A stretch of 64,000 nucleotides of DNA, from the NCBI GenBank assembly GCA_017474515.1, contig JAFVHN010000006.1, positions 62,001-126,000 of the forward strand. Direction: 5' to 3'. Of the stretch, positions 7,756-17,300 are shown piece by piece. The position numbers were made by a program, and so were the translations under genes. Position 1 is the stretch's first letter; each line of letters starts with the position of its first letter. The stretch comes from Prevotella sp. Its GTDB lineage: Bacteria; Bacteroidota; Bacteroidia; Bacteroidales; Bacteroidaceae. The notes beneath the pieces were generated by a model. That model was given only the letters and a program-made list of their open reading frames with translations, did not search any database and was not told where the DNA came from.

Positions 7756-7957
7756 TTGTCAAGATTTTTCATGAATTTTGGAACACCCCAAAAGGTTTGA
7801 CCGCAAATTTCAAGGAGAGATCTTGAAGATTGAGAGGTGAAATCTTGAAGATTTCTACCCGAAATTTGCGGTCAAACTTGGAGGGCTCTTCAAGTCGTTG
7901 ATATTCAACGATTTACAAATTTGGTGAAAAACGGCTCGTTTTGTCAAATAATTTTAC
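7756..7957 (+). repeat. 185-bp-period palindromic repeat element, copy B
   Basis: Direct repeats TTGTCAAGATTTTTCAT (7756-) and a decayed copy TTGTCAAATAATTTTAC (7941-) are 185 bp apart. Perfect 16-bp inverted arms at 7796-7811 and 7861-7876 enclose 49 bp. A small dyad TCGTTGA-TAT-TCAACGA lies at 7895-7911. Plus orientation, upstream of the LRR gene at 8195. Apart from the terminator, this repeat and the -7 box below, the gap 7522-8194 holds only an isolated TACTTTTG near 7590 with no gene behind it. Confidence 0.85.
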
Positions 7958-8095
7958 CAATTTTCACCCATCCCTTTATCCATCACAAAATGAAGAAAAA
8001 CTTCTTCCCGTGAAGTGTAGAAAAACTTTTTCATTCAAGTTTCTCAAACAAAGAAATTTCTTTGTCCGCCAGTATCGTGTTTCGCGTTTTTTATG

Positions 8096-8103
8096 TAAAT
8101 TTG
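8096..8103 (+). promoter_or_regulatory. -7 motif TAAATTTG upstream of LRR gene 1
   Basis: Fits TAnnTTTG; transcription from it would give a leader of about 85 nt and place the start codon at 8195 rather than the in-frame ATG at 8123. Confidence 0.55.
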
Positions 8104-8194
8104 CAGGGAATAACGCCCGAAGGTGCAAATCCCTTTGTGGATTGCCGGTGGCGCTGTTCAACAACTATCGTTTAACGACCTAAAAACAAAGGAC

Positions 8195-10972
8195 ATGAAA
8201 AAGAAAAAATCACTGACATCCCGTCTGAGGATAACGGTTTTGCTTTTATCGCTGCTCATGGCCTGCCTGCCGGCCGCTGCCGACATCACCATCAACGGCA
8301 CCAACTTCCCCGACGGGAATTTCCGAACCTATGTGAAGCAGTTCGACACGAACAACGACGGTGTGCTCTCCACGGCAGAGATGAACGCCGTGACGTCCAT
8401 GTACCTGTATAACCTCTCGCTCACCTCTGTCAAGGGCATCGGCAACTTCGCCAACCTGAAGACGCTGAACTGCGAGAGCAACTACCTGCAGGAGCTTAAC
8501 CTCTCGCAGAACACGAAGCTGGAGTCGCTCAACTGCCGCTCGCAGCATGGCTGCCTGACGTTCATTACGCTGCCGGCGTCGATCAAGGACCTGAACTGCA
8601 GCTATAACACGGGCCTCGCATCGCTCAACCTGTCGTCGCTCGCCAATATGCAGTCGTTTGACTGCAGGAACTGCAGCCTGACGTCGCTGCTGATGTCGCC
8701 CGGTGCCACCGGCCTGAGAACCGTTTACAGCCAGAACAACAAGCTGCGCGGCCAGCAGATGGCCTACTTCCTGAACAGCCTCCCCGTGCTCGTGCCCTAT
8801 GGCTACACGGGCAACCTCTACCTCATAGACGGCGACTCGGAGAATGAGGAAAACGAGATGGTGGACGCCTCGTGGTACACCACAATGATGGCAAGGGGGT
8901 GGCATGCCTACGGCAACCTGATTAACAACTGGTATGACTACAATACTTACGTCACGCTGGAGACCGACTATGTGGCCATCAACAGGCGGAATTTCCCCGA
9001 CGGCAATTTCCGCGCCTTTGTGAAGGTCAACTGCCAGAACGACGGCGACAACTTCCTCTCGCATAGCGAGATAGCGGCTTTGAAGGTCGTCACCGCCTCC
9101 GACCGCGACATTGCCAGCCTCAAAGGCATTGAGCTGTTCCCCGAGCTGACCACATTGACGTGTTCGCAGAACCTGCTCACCGAGCTCGACGTGAGCCGCA
9201 ACAGCAAGCTCACTACGCTGAACTGCAGCAACAACGGCATTGAGGAGCTGCAGGCCCTGCCGCCGACGCTCCAGAAGCTGCTGTGCAACAACAACGCGCT
9301 GGCAAGGCTCGACCTGACGCAGAACACCGCGCTGACGGAGCTTAACTGCAGCGACAACAGCATCTCGATGCTGAAGGTGGGCACGGGCGTCAGCCTGCTG
9401 AGATGTGCCAACAACCAGCTCAGCACCATCAACGGCCTGAACAGCTGCAGCCAGCTGCGGCTGCTCGACTGCAGCGGCAACCGTTTCGCGTCGCTCAAGG
9501 TGAGCAATTTCAGCCAACTGAGCCAGCTCATCTGCCACAGCACCCCGCTGCTCTCCAGCCTGGAATGTGAGAACAACGGCAAGCTGATGAGGCTGCAGCT
9601 GCCCGATATGCCCAGCCTGACCACGCTGCGCTGCAACAACAACAGCCAGCTATACTCGCTCACGCTGACCGGCGACAGCGAACTGACCAGCCTCTACTGC
9701 AACAACAACGTCCTGACATCGCTCAACCTTGACGACTGCAAAAAGCTGCAAGTGGTGGAATGTTCGTCGAACAACATCGAGAGCCTCAGAGCCTATTCTC
9801 ACGGGGGTATCAACAAGGTGGACTGTTCGTACAACCCCGCGCTCACCTCGCTGAATGTCGTACACTACAGTACCATCAAGAAAATCAACATGAGCCATTG
9901 CACGGCCATCAAGACGGTTGACTTGAGTAGCATCAACCTGGAGGAACTCTCTGTCGTGGGATGTACCAGCCTCGAGGAGGTGAATGTGGGCGGCAATGAG
10001 CTCACGACCCTCAACTTCAGCGGGTGCAACAGCCTGAGGAGCGTTATGTGCGGCAGCAACAATCTCACCAGGCTCGATGTCGGCGGACGGGCATCCCTTA
10101 CCAAACTCGACTGCAAAAGCAACAATATCAGCGACCTCAACATAAACGGCTGCAGCAACCTCGAGGAACTCGACTGCACCTACAACCAGATAGAGACGCT
10201 CGACCTTTCGGGTTTCTCCAGGCTCGAAGAACTTGGGTGCGGTCTTAACAGGCTTACACAGCTTGACCTGTCGGCATGCACACAGCTGAGATCGTTGGTC
10301 TGCAGCTACAACCCGCTGAACAGTCTTGACCTTTCTGCCCTACAGCGTCTTGAAATACTAAAATGCGACAACGTAGGCCTCTCCGTGCTGGACCTTACGG
10401 GGAGGACAAGGCTCACCACACTGAGCTGCAACCGCAACCAGCTGACGGCGCTCGACCTTTCACCCTGTACGGCCATTGAGTATATCGACTGTTGCAGGAA
10501 CAGCATCACCAACATCACCATGCCGGCCATCTGCAACCAGCTCACGGAGTTCAGGTGTTATGCCAACCGGCTTCAGGGCCATGCCATGAACAGCATCGTG
10601 GCTGCGCTACCGACCATCGTCCGGCAGGAATACTATGATGGCGACGACATCTACTACGATGAGAGTGTGGGAAGGTTCGTGGTTTTTTACGACCGTTCAC
10701 AAGGTGACGGCGGCACCATCGTGGAACATAACATCTGCACGACGCAACACGCCGGCGACGCCAGGGCGAAAAACTGGTTAGTCTTACAGGTGGACTACAA
10801 GAATCACTACTCAAACTATGACGGCGTGGACATGCCCACCGGCATCCAGCCATCGCTCTGCGACACACAGGACGGCACAACTGCGCCGCAATACGACCTG
10901 GGCGGGCAGCGCGTCAACCGCACCTACAAGGGAATTGTTGTCGTGAATGGAAAGAAAGTAATTCGACCATAG
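8195..10972 (+). CDS. Secreted cysteine-ladder LRR protein 1
   Basis: 925 aa from the ATG at 8195, which gives a proper signal peptide (KKKK, then RITVLLLSLLMACLPAAA). Two modules begin with a FPDGNFRxxV motif and an acidic EF-hand-like loop (DTNNDGVLSTAEM near residue 50; a second near 290). They are followed by about 25 leucine-rich repeats of the form LxxLxCxxNxLTxLDLSxxxxL. A Cys in almost every repeat should stack as a ladder, as in internalin J. The C-terminus ends YDLGGQRVNRTYKGIVVVNG and KKVIRP, the short sorting/anchoring-like signature of Prevotella secreted proteins. Likely surface-exposed or secreted, binding host or microbial ligands; no catalytic domain seen. A paralogue lies at 51871-54699. 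Copy B of the 185-bp element lies upstream. Confidence 0.85.
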   Translation: MKKKKSLTSRLRITVLLLSLLMACLPAAADITINGTNFPDGNFRTYVKQFDTNNDGVLSTAEMNAVTSMYLYNLSLTSVKGIGNFANLKTLNCESNYLQELNLSQNTKLESLNCRSQHGCLTFITLPASIKDLNCSYNTGLASLNLSSLANMQSFDCRNCSLTSLLMSPGATGLRTVYSQNNKLRGQQMAYFLNSLPVLVPYGYTGNLYLIDGDSENEENEMVDASWYTTMMARGWHAYGNLINNWYDYNTYVTLETDYVAINRRNFPDGNFRAFVKVNCQNDGDNFLSHSEIAALKVVTASDRDIASLKGIELFPELTTLTCSQNLLTELDVSRNSKLTTLNCSNNGIEELQALPPTLQKLLCNNNALARLDLTQNTALTELNCSDNSISMLKVGTGVSLLRCANNQLSTINGLNSCSQLRLLDCSGNRFASLKVSNFSQLSQLICHSTPLLSSLECENNGKLMRLQLPDMPSLTTLRCNNNSQLYSLTLTGDSELTSLYCNNNVLTSLNLDDCKKLQVVECSSNNIESLRAYSHGGINKVDCSYNPALTSLNVVHYSTIKKINMSHCTAIKTVDLSSINLEELSVVGCTSLEEVNVGGNELTTLNFSGCNSLRSVMCGSNNLTRLDVGGRASLTKLDCKSNNISDLNINGCSNLEELDCTYNQIETLDLSGFSRLEELGCGLNRLTQLDLSACTQLRSLVCSYNPLNSLDLSALQRLEILKCDNVGLSVLDLTGRTRLTTLSCNRNQLTALDLSPCTAIEYIDCCRNSITNITMPAICNQLTEFRCYANRLQGHAMNSIVAALPTIVRQEYYDGDDIYYDESVGRFVVFYDRSQGDGGTIVEHNICTTQHAGDARAKNWLVLQVDYKNHYSNYDGVDMPTGIQPSLCDTQDGTTAPQYDLGGQRVNRTYKGIVVVNGKKVIRP

Positions 10973-10999
10973 AGGCATGTTTGCCGATAAATAAAGTAA

Positions 11000-12667
11000 A
11001 TGATGAAGAAAGTCAGAGTGTTTCTGCTTGTGGTGTTATCGTTGGCGGCAGGGTGCCCGCAGGGCGGGTTGTGTGCCAACAATCCTGTTGTCGTGGCCGA
11101 CTATTCGGTGGTGCCCCTTCCATCGGACATTGTGTTGAAGGGTGGCGGCGGTTTCCTGCTCGATAGCCGCTGCCTGATAGAAACGGCGCCCGACGAGGCC
11201 ATGCACACCAACGGCCTGTTGCTCAGCAGATACCTGGAGGAGCTGAAGGACTTGAAACTTGAAGTCATAAAAACCCAAAAAGGCGAAAAGGCGAAACGCC
11301 GCATCGCGCTGAAACTGTCGGCAAAGGTGACTGCCGACGAGGGCTACCGGCTCACGGTGGAAAAAAGCGGGGTGGTGATAGAAGGGCGCACGGCGGCCGG
11401 AGTGTTCTATGGCATTCAGACCTTGCGCAAAAGCCTGGCAGCGGCAACGCCCGACGAGAGCGGCGCCTTCCTGCTGCCTGCCGTGGAAATCAACGATGCG
11501 CCGCGCTTCGGCTGGCGTGGCATGCACCTCGACGTGTCGCGTCATTTCTTCAACAAGGATTTCGTGAAGCAATACATCGAGATGATGGTGCTGCACAACA
11601 TGAACCGCCTGCACCTGCACCTGACCGACGACCAGGGCTGGCGCATGGAGGTGAAGCGTTTCCCGCTGCTCACCAGCGTGGGCGGATGGCGCAGCTATAC
11701 CACGCTCGGCCGCAATTCCTCGGTCAGCGACCGCACGCCACACGGCGGTTTCTTCACGCAGGAGGAGTTGCGCGAAATAGTGGCTTACGCCCGCCAGCGC
11801 CATGTGGAAGTCATTCCCGAGATAGACATGCCCGGTCACATGCTCGCCGCCTTGGCCGCTTACCCGCAGCTGGGCTGTACGGGCGGGCCCTATGCCGTGG
11901 AAGGGCACTGGGGAGTGTTCGACGACATCCTGTGTGCCGGAAAGGAGGAAACGTTTGACTTCGTGACAGCGGTGCTCAGCGAGGTGATGGACGTTTTCCC
12001 TTCCACCTATATTCATATCGGCGGCGACGAGGCACCGCGCAAACGATGGAAAGAGTGCCCGTTGTGCCAGCAGCGCATCCGTCGGGAACACCTCGAAGCT
12101 GTTGAGGGACAGTCGGCAGAAGCGCGTTTGCAGGGCTATTTCACCAAGCGCGTGGAGAAATTCGTCAACAGCCGCGGAAGGAAACTCATTGGATGGGACG
12201 AGCTGTTGGAAACTGGCGTGGACGCCACGGCCACCATTATGAGCTGGCGCGGCGTGAGCGGCGGACTGGTGGCCTCGGAAAAAGGCCACGATGTCATCAT
12301 GGCTCCCGTGGACTATTGTTATTTCAATTTCTATTTGACCAAGGACCACGACTGGGGCGAGCCGTTTGCCTTCGACGCCGTCATTTCACTTGAGAGCACC
12401 TACGGCTTTGACCCTGCTCCCGAGACGTTGTCGGAGGCTGCCCGCCGACATGTCCTTGGCGTTCAGGGGAATTTGTGGACAGAGTATATTCCTTTTGAGT
12501 CGCAGGCGCAATATCAGGTGCTGCCGCGCATGGGGGCGCTGGCCGAAGTGCAGTGGGTGGCTCCCGGTCGCAAAGACTATTCTCAATGGCGTGAGCGGCA
12601 GAAGGGTCTGCTGACTGTCTATGACAAGTATGGATGGGCGTGGGCACCGCATTTAAGTGAAGAGTGA
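11000..12667 (+). CDS. Beta-N-acetylhexosaminidase (GH20)
   Basis: 555 aa with a signal peptide (KKVRVFLLVVLSLAAGCPQG). A possible lipobox AAGC makes a lipoprotein plausible. The GH20b N-terminal domain covers about residues 30-160, then the TIM barrel starts at RFGWRGMHLDVSRHF. The catalytic pair is the Asp-Glu of HIGGDEAP near residue 340, and MNRLHLHLTDDQGWRMEVK and WDELLETGVDATATIMSWRG are further family signatures. It removes terminal GlcNAc/GalNAc from glycans in the periplasm or at the surface. It stops right after the barrel with no C-terminal binding domain. The last residues, HLSEE, are encoded by the first heptad units of the downstream intercistronic repeat. Separated by 27 bp from LRR gene 1. 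Confidence 0.95.
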   Translation: MMKKVRVFLLVVLSLAAGCPQGGLCANNPVVVADYSVVPLPSDIVLKGGGGFLLDSRCLIETAPDEAMHTNGLLLSRYLEELKDLKLEVIKTQKGEKAKRRIALKLSAKVTADEGYRLTVEKSGVVIEGRTAAGVFYGIQTLRKSLAAATPDESGAFLLPAVEINDAPRFGWRGMHLDVSRHFFNKDFVKQYIEMMVLHNMNRLHLHLTDDQGWRMEVKRFPLLTSVGGWRSYTTLGRNSSVSDRTPHGGFFTQEELREIVAYARQRHVEVIPEIDMPGHMLAALAAYPQLGCTGGPYAVEGHWGVFDDILCAGKEETFDFVTAVLSEVMDVFPSTYIHIGGDEAPRKRWKECPLCQQRIRREHLEAVEGQSAEARLQGYFTKRVEKFVNSRGRKLIGWDELLETGVDATATIMSWRGVSGGLVASEKGHDVIMAPVDYCYFNFYLTKDHDWGEPFAFDAVISLESTYGFDPAPETLSEAARRHVLGVQGNLWTEYIPFESQAQYQVLPRMGALAEVQWVAPGRKDYSQWRERQKGLLTVYDKYGWAWAPHLSEE

Positions 12668-12750
12668 AAAGTGAAGAGTGAAGAATTTGCTGCCGCCATC
12701 TGATTATTCACTTTTCACTTTTCATTTTTCACTTTTCACTTTTCACTTCT
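12650..12750. repeat. Heptad repeats in inverted arrangement between convergent genes
   Basis: GTGAAGA/GTGAAAA units on the plus strand (to about 12699, including GAATTTGCTGCCGCCAT) face the complementary TTCACTTTTCAC units (12711-12750). RNA from either side could fold into a long imperfect hairpin, probably acting as a bidirectional terminator. The ends of both flanking coding regions lie inside the repeat. Confidence 0.7.
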
Positions 12751-13673
12751 TCATGTTCTCCTACGGCTTGAATGTTTCTTTTCAGGCCGCTGTATTTGGC
12801 ACGTTTTACGGCGCTGCCCTTGAAAAGGCGGCGATAGTCGTCTTCGGTCATTTGTTTCCATTGTTCGCGCGTCATGCTGAGCAGTTCGCGGCTGGGCTGC
12901 AGCAGCGGCTCCTGTGTGGGTGTGGCGAAGCGGTTCCACGGGCATGCGGCGGTGCAGCGGTCGCAGCCATAGATGGAGTCGCCCATTCGCGCGGCAATCT
13001 CTTCGGGAATGTCGTTGCGGCTTTCGATGGTATGGTAGGAAATGCAGCGCCGCGCGTCGAACGCGTTTTCCGTGAGCGCATGGGTGGGGCAGTGGTCGAT
13101 GCACTGCCGGCAGTTGCCGCAATGGTCGGCCATGGGCTGGTCGCAGGCCATCTCGATGTTGAGAAGTATTTCCCCCAGGAAGAACATGCTGCCGGCGTGC
13201 GGGATGATGAGCTGGTGGTTGCGCCCTGTCCAACCTATGCCCGCCTGCCGTGCCCAGTAGCGTTCCAGAATGGGCGCGGTGTCGGTGAAGATGCGGAAGA
13301 GCAGTGAAGGTCCCGCCTCTTGCTGAATGAAAGCCGCCAATTGTCGCAGCTTCGCTTTCATGATGTCGTGGTAGTCGCGGCCGTAGGCATAGGCCGCAAT
13401 CTGGTATTGTCCGGGCGGTATGCGCATGGCCGGGGCGTAACCAAGAGCCACCGATACGATGCTTTTTGCCCCCGGCATCAGCAGGGTGGGGTTGAGGCGC
13501 TTGTCGGCATGGCTTTCCATGTAGTGCATGTCGCCGTGCCTGTTGTCCTTCAGCCATTGTCTGAAGGCCGCCGCAGTGTCGTCGTCCACCGGCTCTGCCC
13601 TGGCGATGCCGCAAGCATAAAAGCCGAGGCGCAGTGCCTCGGCTTTCACTTTATTCGAAAATTCGGAATTCAT
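12729..13673 (-). CDS. queG: Epoxyqueuosine reductase QueG
   Basis: 314 aa. Cobalamin- and 4Fe-4S-dependent enzyme that makes the last step of queuosine synthesis on tRNA. Two ferredoxin-type clusters are seen in CGNCRQCIDHCPTHAL and CDRCTAACPWNRF. The DUF1730 N-terminal part has KSIVSVALGYAP and YGRDYHDIMKAKL, and the GWTGRNHQLI loop is typical. The ATG at 13673 overlaps the end of the deacetylase gene by 23 bp, implying translational coupling. The C-terminal tail after LKRNIQAV (GEHEEVKSEK) is encoded by the heptad repeat and is probably not functional. Confidence 0.95.
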   Translation of the reverse strand: MNSEFSNKVKAEALRLGFYACGIARAEPVDDDTAAAFRQWLKDNRHGDMHYMESHADKRLNPTLLMPGAKSIVSVALGYAPAMRIPPGQYQIAAYAYGRDYHDIMKAKLRQLAAFIQQEAGPSLLFRIFTDTAPILERYWARQAGIGWTGRNHQLIIPHAGSMFFLGEILLNIEMACDQPMADHCGNCRQCIDHCPTHALTENAFDARRCISYHTIESRNDIPEEIAARMGDSIYGCDRCTAACPWNRFATPTQEPLLQPSRELLSMTREQWKQMTEDDYRRLFKGSAVKRAKYSGLKRNIQAVGEHEEVKSEK

Positions 13674-14262
13674 ACCCCTGTTCTTTCAGCCATTCAATGG
13701 ATTGCGGCAGTGCCGTGCGCAGCTTGTCGATGCTTTTCAGCGAGTCGTGAAAGGTAATGATGGAGCCATTGCGCGTATATCGTTTCACGTTTTCCACCAC
13801 GTCGTCGGCAGTGAGTCGTTTAGAGTAGTCGCGCGTCACCACGTCCCACATCACCACGCGGTAGTATTTCTTCAGCCAGTAGTAGGGGCTGTGCCTCATC
13901 CAGCCGTGTGGCGGCCTGAACAGGTGTGCGTGCAGCAATTCGTTGGCCTGGTAGGTGTTAATGATGTAGGTGGTTGTCCAGTGTTTGAACCCTCCAATGT
14001 GATTCATGGTGTGGTTGCCCACCTGATGGCCTTCATCCTTCACTCTTTGGAAGAGCTCGGGATGTTTCTGCACGTTGTCGCCTACCATGAAGAAAGTGGC
14101 CTTCACGCCATATTGTTTCAGCACGTCGAGAATAAACGGCGTGGCCTCGGGGATGGGCCCGTCGTCGAATGTCAGGTACACGGCATGTTCGGCGGGGTTC
14201 ATCCTCCACGTGGCGTGCGGATAAAGCCATCTTATCCATCTGGCTGGCTGCTCTATGAACAT
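13651..14262 (-). CDS. NodB-type polysaccharide deacetylase
   Basis: 203 aa. NodB homology domain with motif 1 TFDDGP (catalytic Asp and metal Asp), motif 2 HQVGNHTMNH (metal His pair), motif 3 LFRPPHG and motif 5 IITFHDS. It should deacetylate an N-acetyl sugar polymer. There is no clear signal peptide: the N-terminus MFIEQPARWIRWLYPHATWR is weakly hydrophobic, so location is uncertain. The gene sits between DUF2723 and queG on the minus strand and overlaps queG. Confidence 0.9.
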   Translation of the reverse strand: MFIEQPARWIRWLYPHATWRMNPAEHAVYLTFDDGPIPEATPFILDVLKQYGVKATFFMVGDNVQKHPELFQRVKDEGHQVGNHTMNHIGGFKHWTTTYIINTYQANELLHAHLFRPPHGWMRHSPYYWLKKYYRVVMWDVVTRDYSKRLTADDVVENVKRYTRNGSIITFHDSLKSIDKLRTALPQSIEWLKEQGYEFRIFE

Positions 14263-14284
14263 TTTTTTAAATTAGGAATGAGGA

Positions 14285-14335
14285 ATTAGGAGTTAGGAAT
14301 GAGGATTTCCAAAAGCCTCATTCCTAACTCCTAAT
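14285..14335 (-). terminator. Perfect 20-bp-stem hairpin downstream of the DUF2723 gene
   Basis: Arms 14285-14304 and 14316-14335 are perfectly complementary over 20 bp with an 11-nt loop, lying just after the DUF2723 stop (minus strand) and 22 bp before the deacetylase start. It probably terminates or attenuates between the two genes. Confidence 0.75.
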
Positions 14336-14345
14336 TGATAAAAGT

Positions 14346-17300
14346 TTAATAAAAGAGTCCGTCTTCCTGCTCCTGGGGCAGTTTTTTGTAGAATGCCTGC
14401 TCGGCCTTTCCGTACCTGTCGGCCAATTTCTCTGCATAGTTGGAGTCGAAGATGTCGGCAATGCCAATGCAGTTTCTCACCACATAGGCGGCCCTTACGA
14501 ACTCGTCCTGGTAGCTGTAGGCCCTTGCGTCGGGCAGGGCGTTGCACCAGTCGATGTACTGGAAGGCGTCTTTCACCATTTCCTCCGTAATCTTGCGGGC
14601 TTTCTCTTTCTGTCCCAGCAGGGCATATCCCTTTGCCAGTTCAATGCTGCCCCCGCCGATGGCCGACTTCACGTTGTGCGGAATGTTATAGGCCGGCAGT
14701 GCTTTCTCGCAGAAGTCGAGGGCCTTCAGCGCCTTTTCCCTCTTATCTTCTTTCAGCAGGTTGTCCACGAGGTCGCCGAAGAGGTGTCTGTGCGTGAGGC
14801 ACATGCGCATCACGGTCTCGTCGAGGTAGATGCCTTTCTTCTCCAGCCCGCCGTACTTATAGCGGTTCACCATGTTGTAGAAGGTTTTCTCCGTGTCGAA
14901 GCTCTTCGCACCCTCCACCGGCTGGTGGTGGTTGTTGGTGGTGAAGGGCGAGATGCGGTTGGCCAGGCCCTCCTGAATGAAGTTGTCGCCAAGGTTCATG
15001 TAGTTCTCCTCGCCCACGGTGGTGGCCACGTAGATGGGCCGTGTCCAGTTGCACTGGGCAATCATTTCCAGCATCATCAGGTCGCCCTTGTAGAGCGCGC
15101 GCTTTCCTTTCAGCGAGATGACCATCCTGTCGGGAATGGAGTCGGCGGCCATCATCATGCCGCTTTTCCTTACTGCCTCTTTGTCGATGGTAACGTAGAG
15201 TGTGTCGGTGGGAATTACGTTGTAGGCATATTTGCCATTGCGGTCTCTTCCCCTTACGAATGTCTCCAGCACGTCTTTCAGCTCAAAGGGCCTTTCGCCG
15301 AAGAACTGCTTGGCCTCTTCCGGATTTTCCTTATAGTGGTTCAGTATCTGCTCCTCAAATTCGGGCACCACCTCCACCACTTCGTTCGTTCCCGAGCAGT
15401 AGTCGAGCCTCGGCCAGGTGATGGGCACCTTTGGCGATTTGTAGGCGGGCCTGATCATCTGGTCGATGTACCAGTCGGTCTGCAGGTAGCTCAGGTTGCA
15501 CACCCTGGCGTCGGTCCTCACGCCCTCCACGTCCTGATTGTACCACAGCGGGAAGGTGTCGTTGTCGCCGTTGGTGAAGATGATGGGGTAGCCCTCGTCC
15601 TGCAGCGTCATCAGGTAGTTCTGTCCGAAGTCGCGGCAGGTATATCTTCCCGAACGGTCGTGGTCGTCCCACGTCTGCGAGGCCATCTGCAACGGCACCA
15701 GCAGGGCGGCGGCGCCGATGACGGCGGCCACGGAGGCCTTCTGCTTCTTCATGGCAGTGGCCACCATGTCAATGAGTGCTGCCACGCCCATGCCGCACCA
15801 GATGGCGAAGGCGTAGAAGGAGCCGGCGTAGGCATAGTCGCGCTCACGCGGCTGCTGCGGCGTCTGGTTGAGGTAGATGACGATGGCCAGTCCGGTCATG
15901 AAGAATAGGAAGAACACCACCCAGAACTGCTGTATGCCCTTCTTGCCCTTGCAGGCCTGCCAGAACAGTCCCAGCAGTCCGAGCAGCAGCGGCAGGCAGT
16001 AGAACACGTTGTGCCCCTTGTTCGTCTTCAGGTCGTCGGGCAGCAGCTCCTGCTTGCCCAGGCGCATGTCGTCCAGCAGGCTGATGCCCGAAATCCAGTT
16101 GCCGTGCAGCACGTCGCCGTGGCCCTGCAGGTCGTTCTGCCTGCCCGCGAAGTTCCAGAGGAAGTAGCGCCAGTACATGAAGTTGCACTGGTAGGTCAGG
16201 AAGAAATACCAGTTGGCGGCCTGTGAAGGAATCTCCACCGTGGCGTTCTGGTCGTTCTGCGACGCATACACCCTGCGGGTGTTCACCCAGTCGGGAGCGC
16301 CCTGCAGCCAGTTCTCATAGTCCTGGGTGTGCCCCGAGTCGTACATGCGGGGGAAGAACATGTTCTGCTCGAAGCTGTACGAGAATTTGTGTCTTACGAT
16401 GAAGTACTGGTCTTCCTCGTCCTTCGATGCCTTCTCCTTCCGCTGATAGACGGGAGCGCCCTCCGTGGTCACGGGTTTCATATACTGCCCGTCGCCTGTC
16501 GGCTCATATTTCACTTCCGACGAATAGGCCTGGCCGTAGAGCAGCGGCCTGTCGCCGTATTGGTCGCGGCTGAGGTAGGTGCCCAGGGTGAAGATGTCCT
16601 CCGGCGAGTTCTGGTCCATCGGCGGGTTGGCCGACGAGCGCACCACTATCACCGCGTAGGTGGAGTAGCCAATCATCAGCATCAGCATGCACAGCGTGGC
16701 CGTGTTCTTCATCCGCGCCGTAATGGCGGGCAGGCCGGGCACGCGCTTCCACAGCACCAGTGCCAGCAGTGCCAGCACCACGATGCCGGTGATGGCGGCC
16801 CCTGTGCCGTAGCCGTAGAACGGTATGCCGAGCATGGCCACCGCCAGCAGGAAGGCCACGTTTTGCCGCAGCTGGCTTCCGCCGCGCTGGCTCTCACTGA
16901 TGGCCCACACCACGGCGGCCACCGCCAGCAGGATATAAATAATAAGGCCGGTGTTGAACTTCATGCCCAGCACGTTCACGAAGAGCAGCTCAAACCATCC
17001 GCCCACTGTCACGATGCCCGGCACCACGCCGTAGAGGATGGCGGCCACGATGGCGGCCGACACCACCAGGGCGCATATCGAGCCCTTCAGGTTGGCGTTC
17101 GGGAAACGCTTATAGTAGTAAACCAGCACGATGGCCGGCACGCACAGCAGGTTGAGCAGGTGGACACCGATGCTCAGGCCCGTGATATAGGTGATGAGCA
17201 CCAGCCAGCGGTCGGAGTGCGGCTCGTCGGCATGGTCCTCCCATTTCAATATCAGCCAGAACACCACGGCGGTGAAGGCCGACGAATAGGCATACACCTC

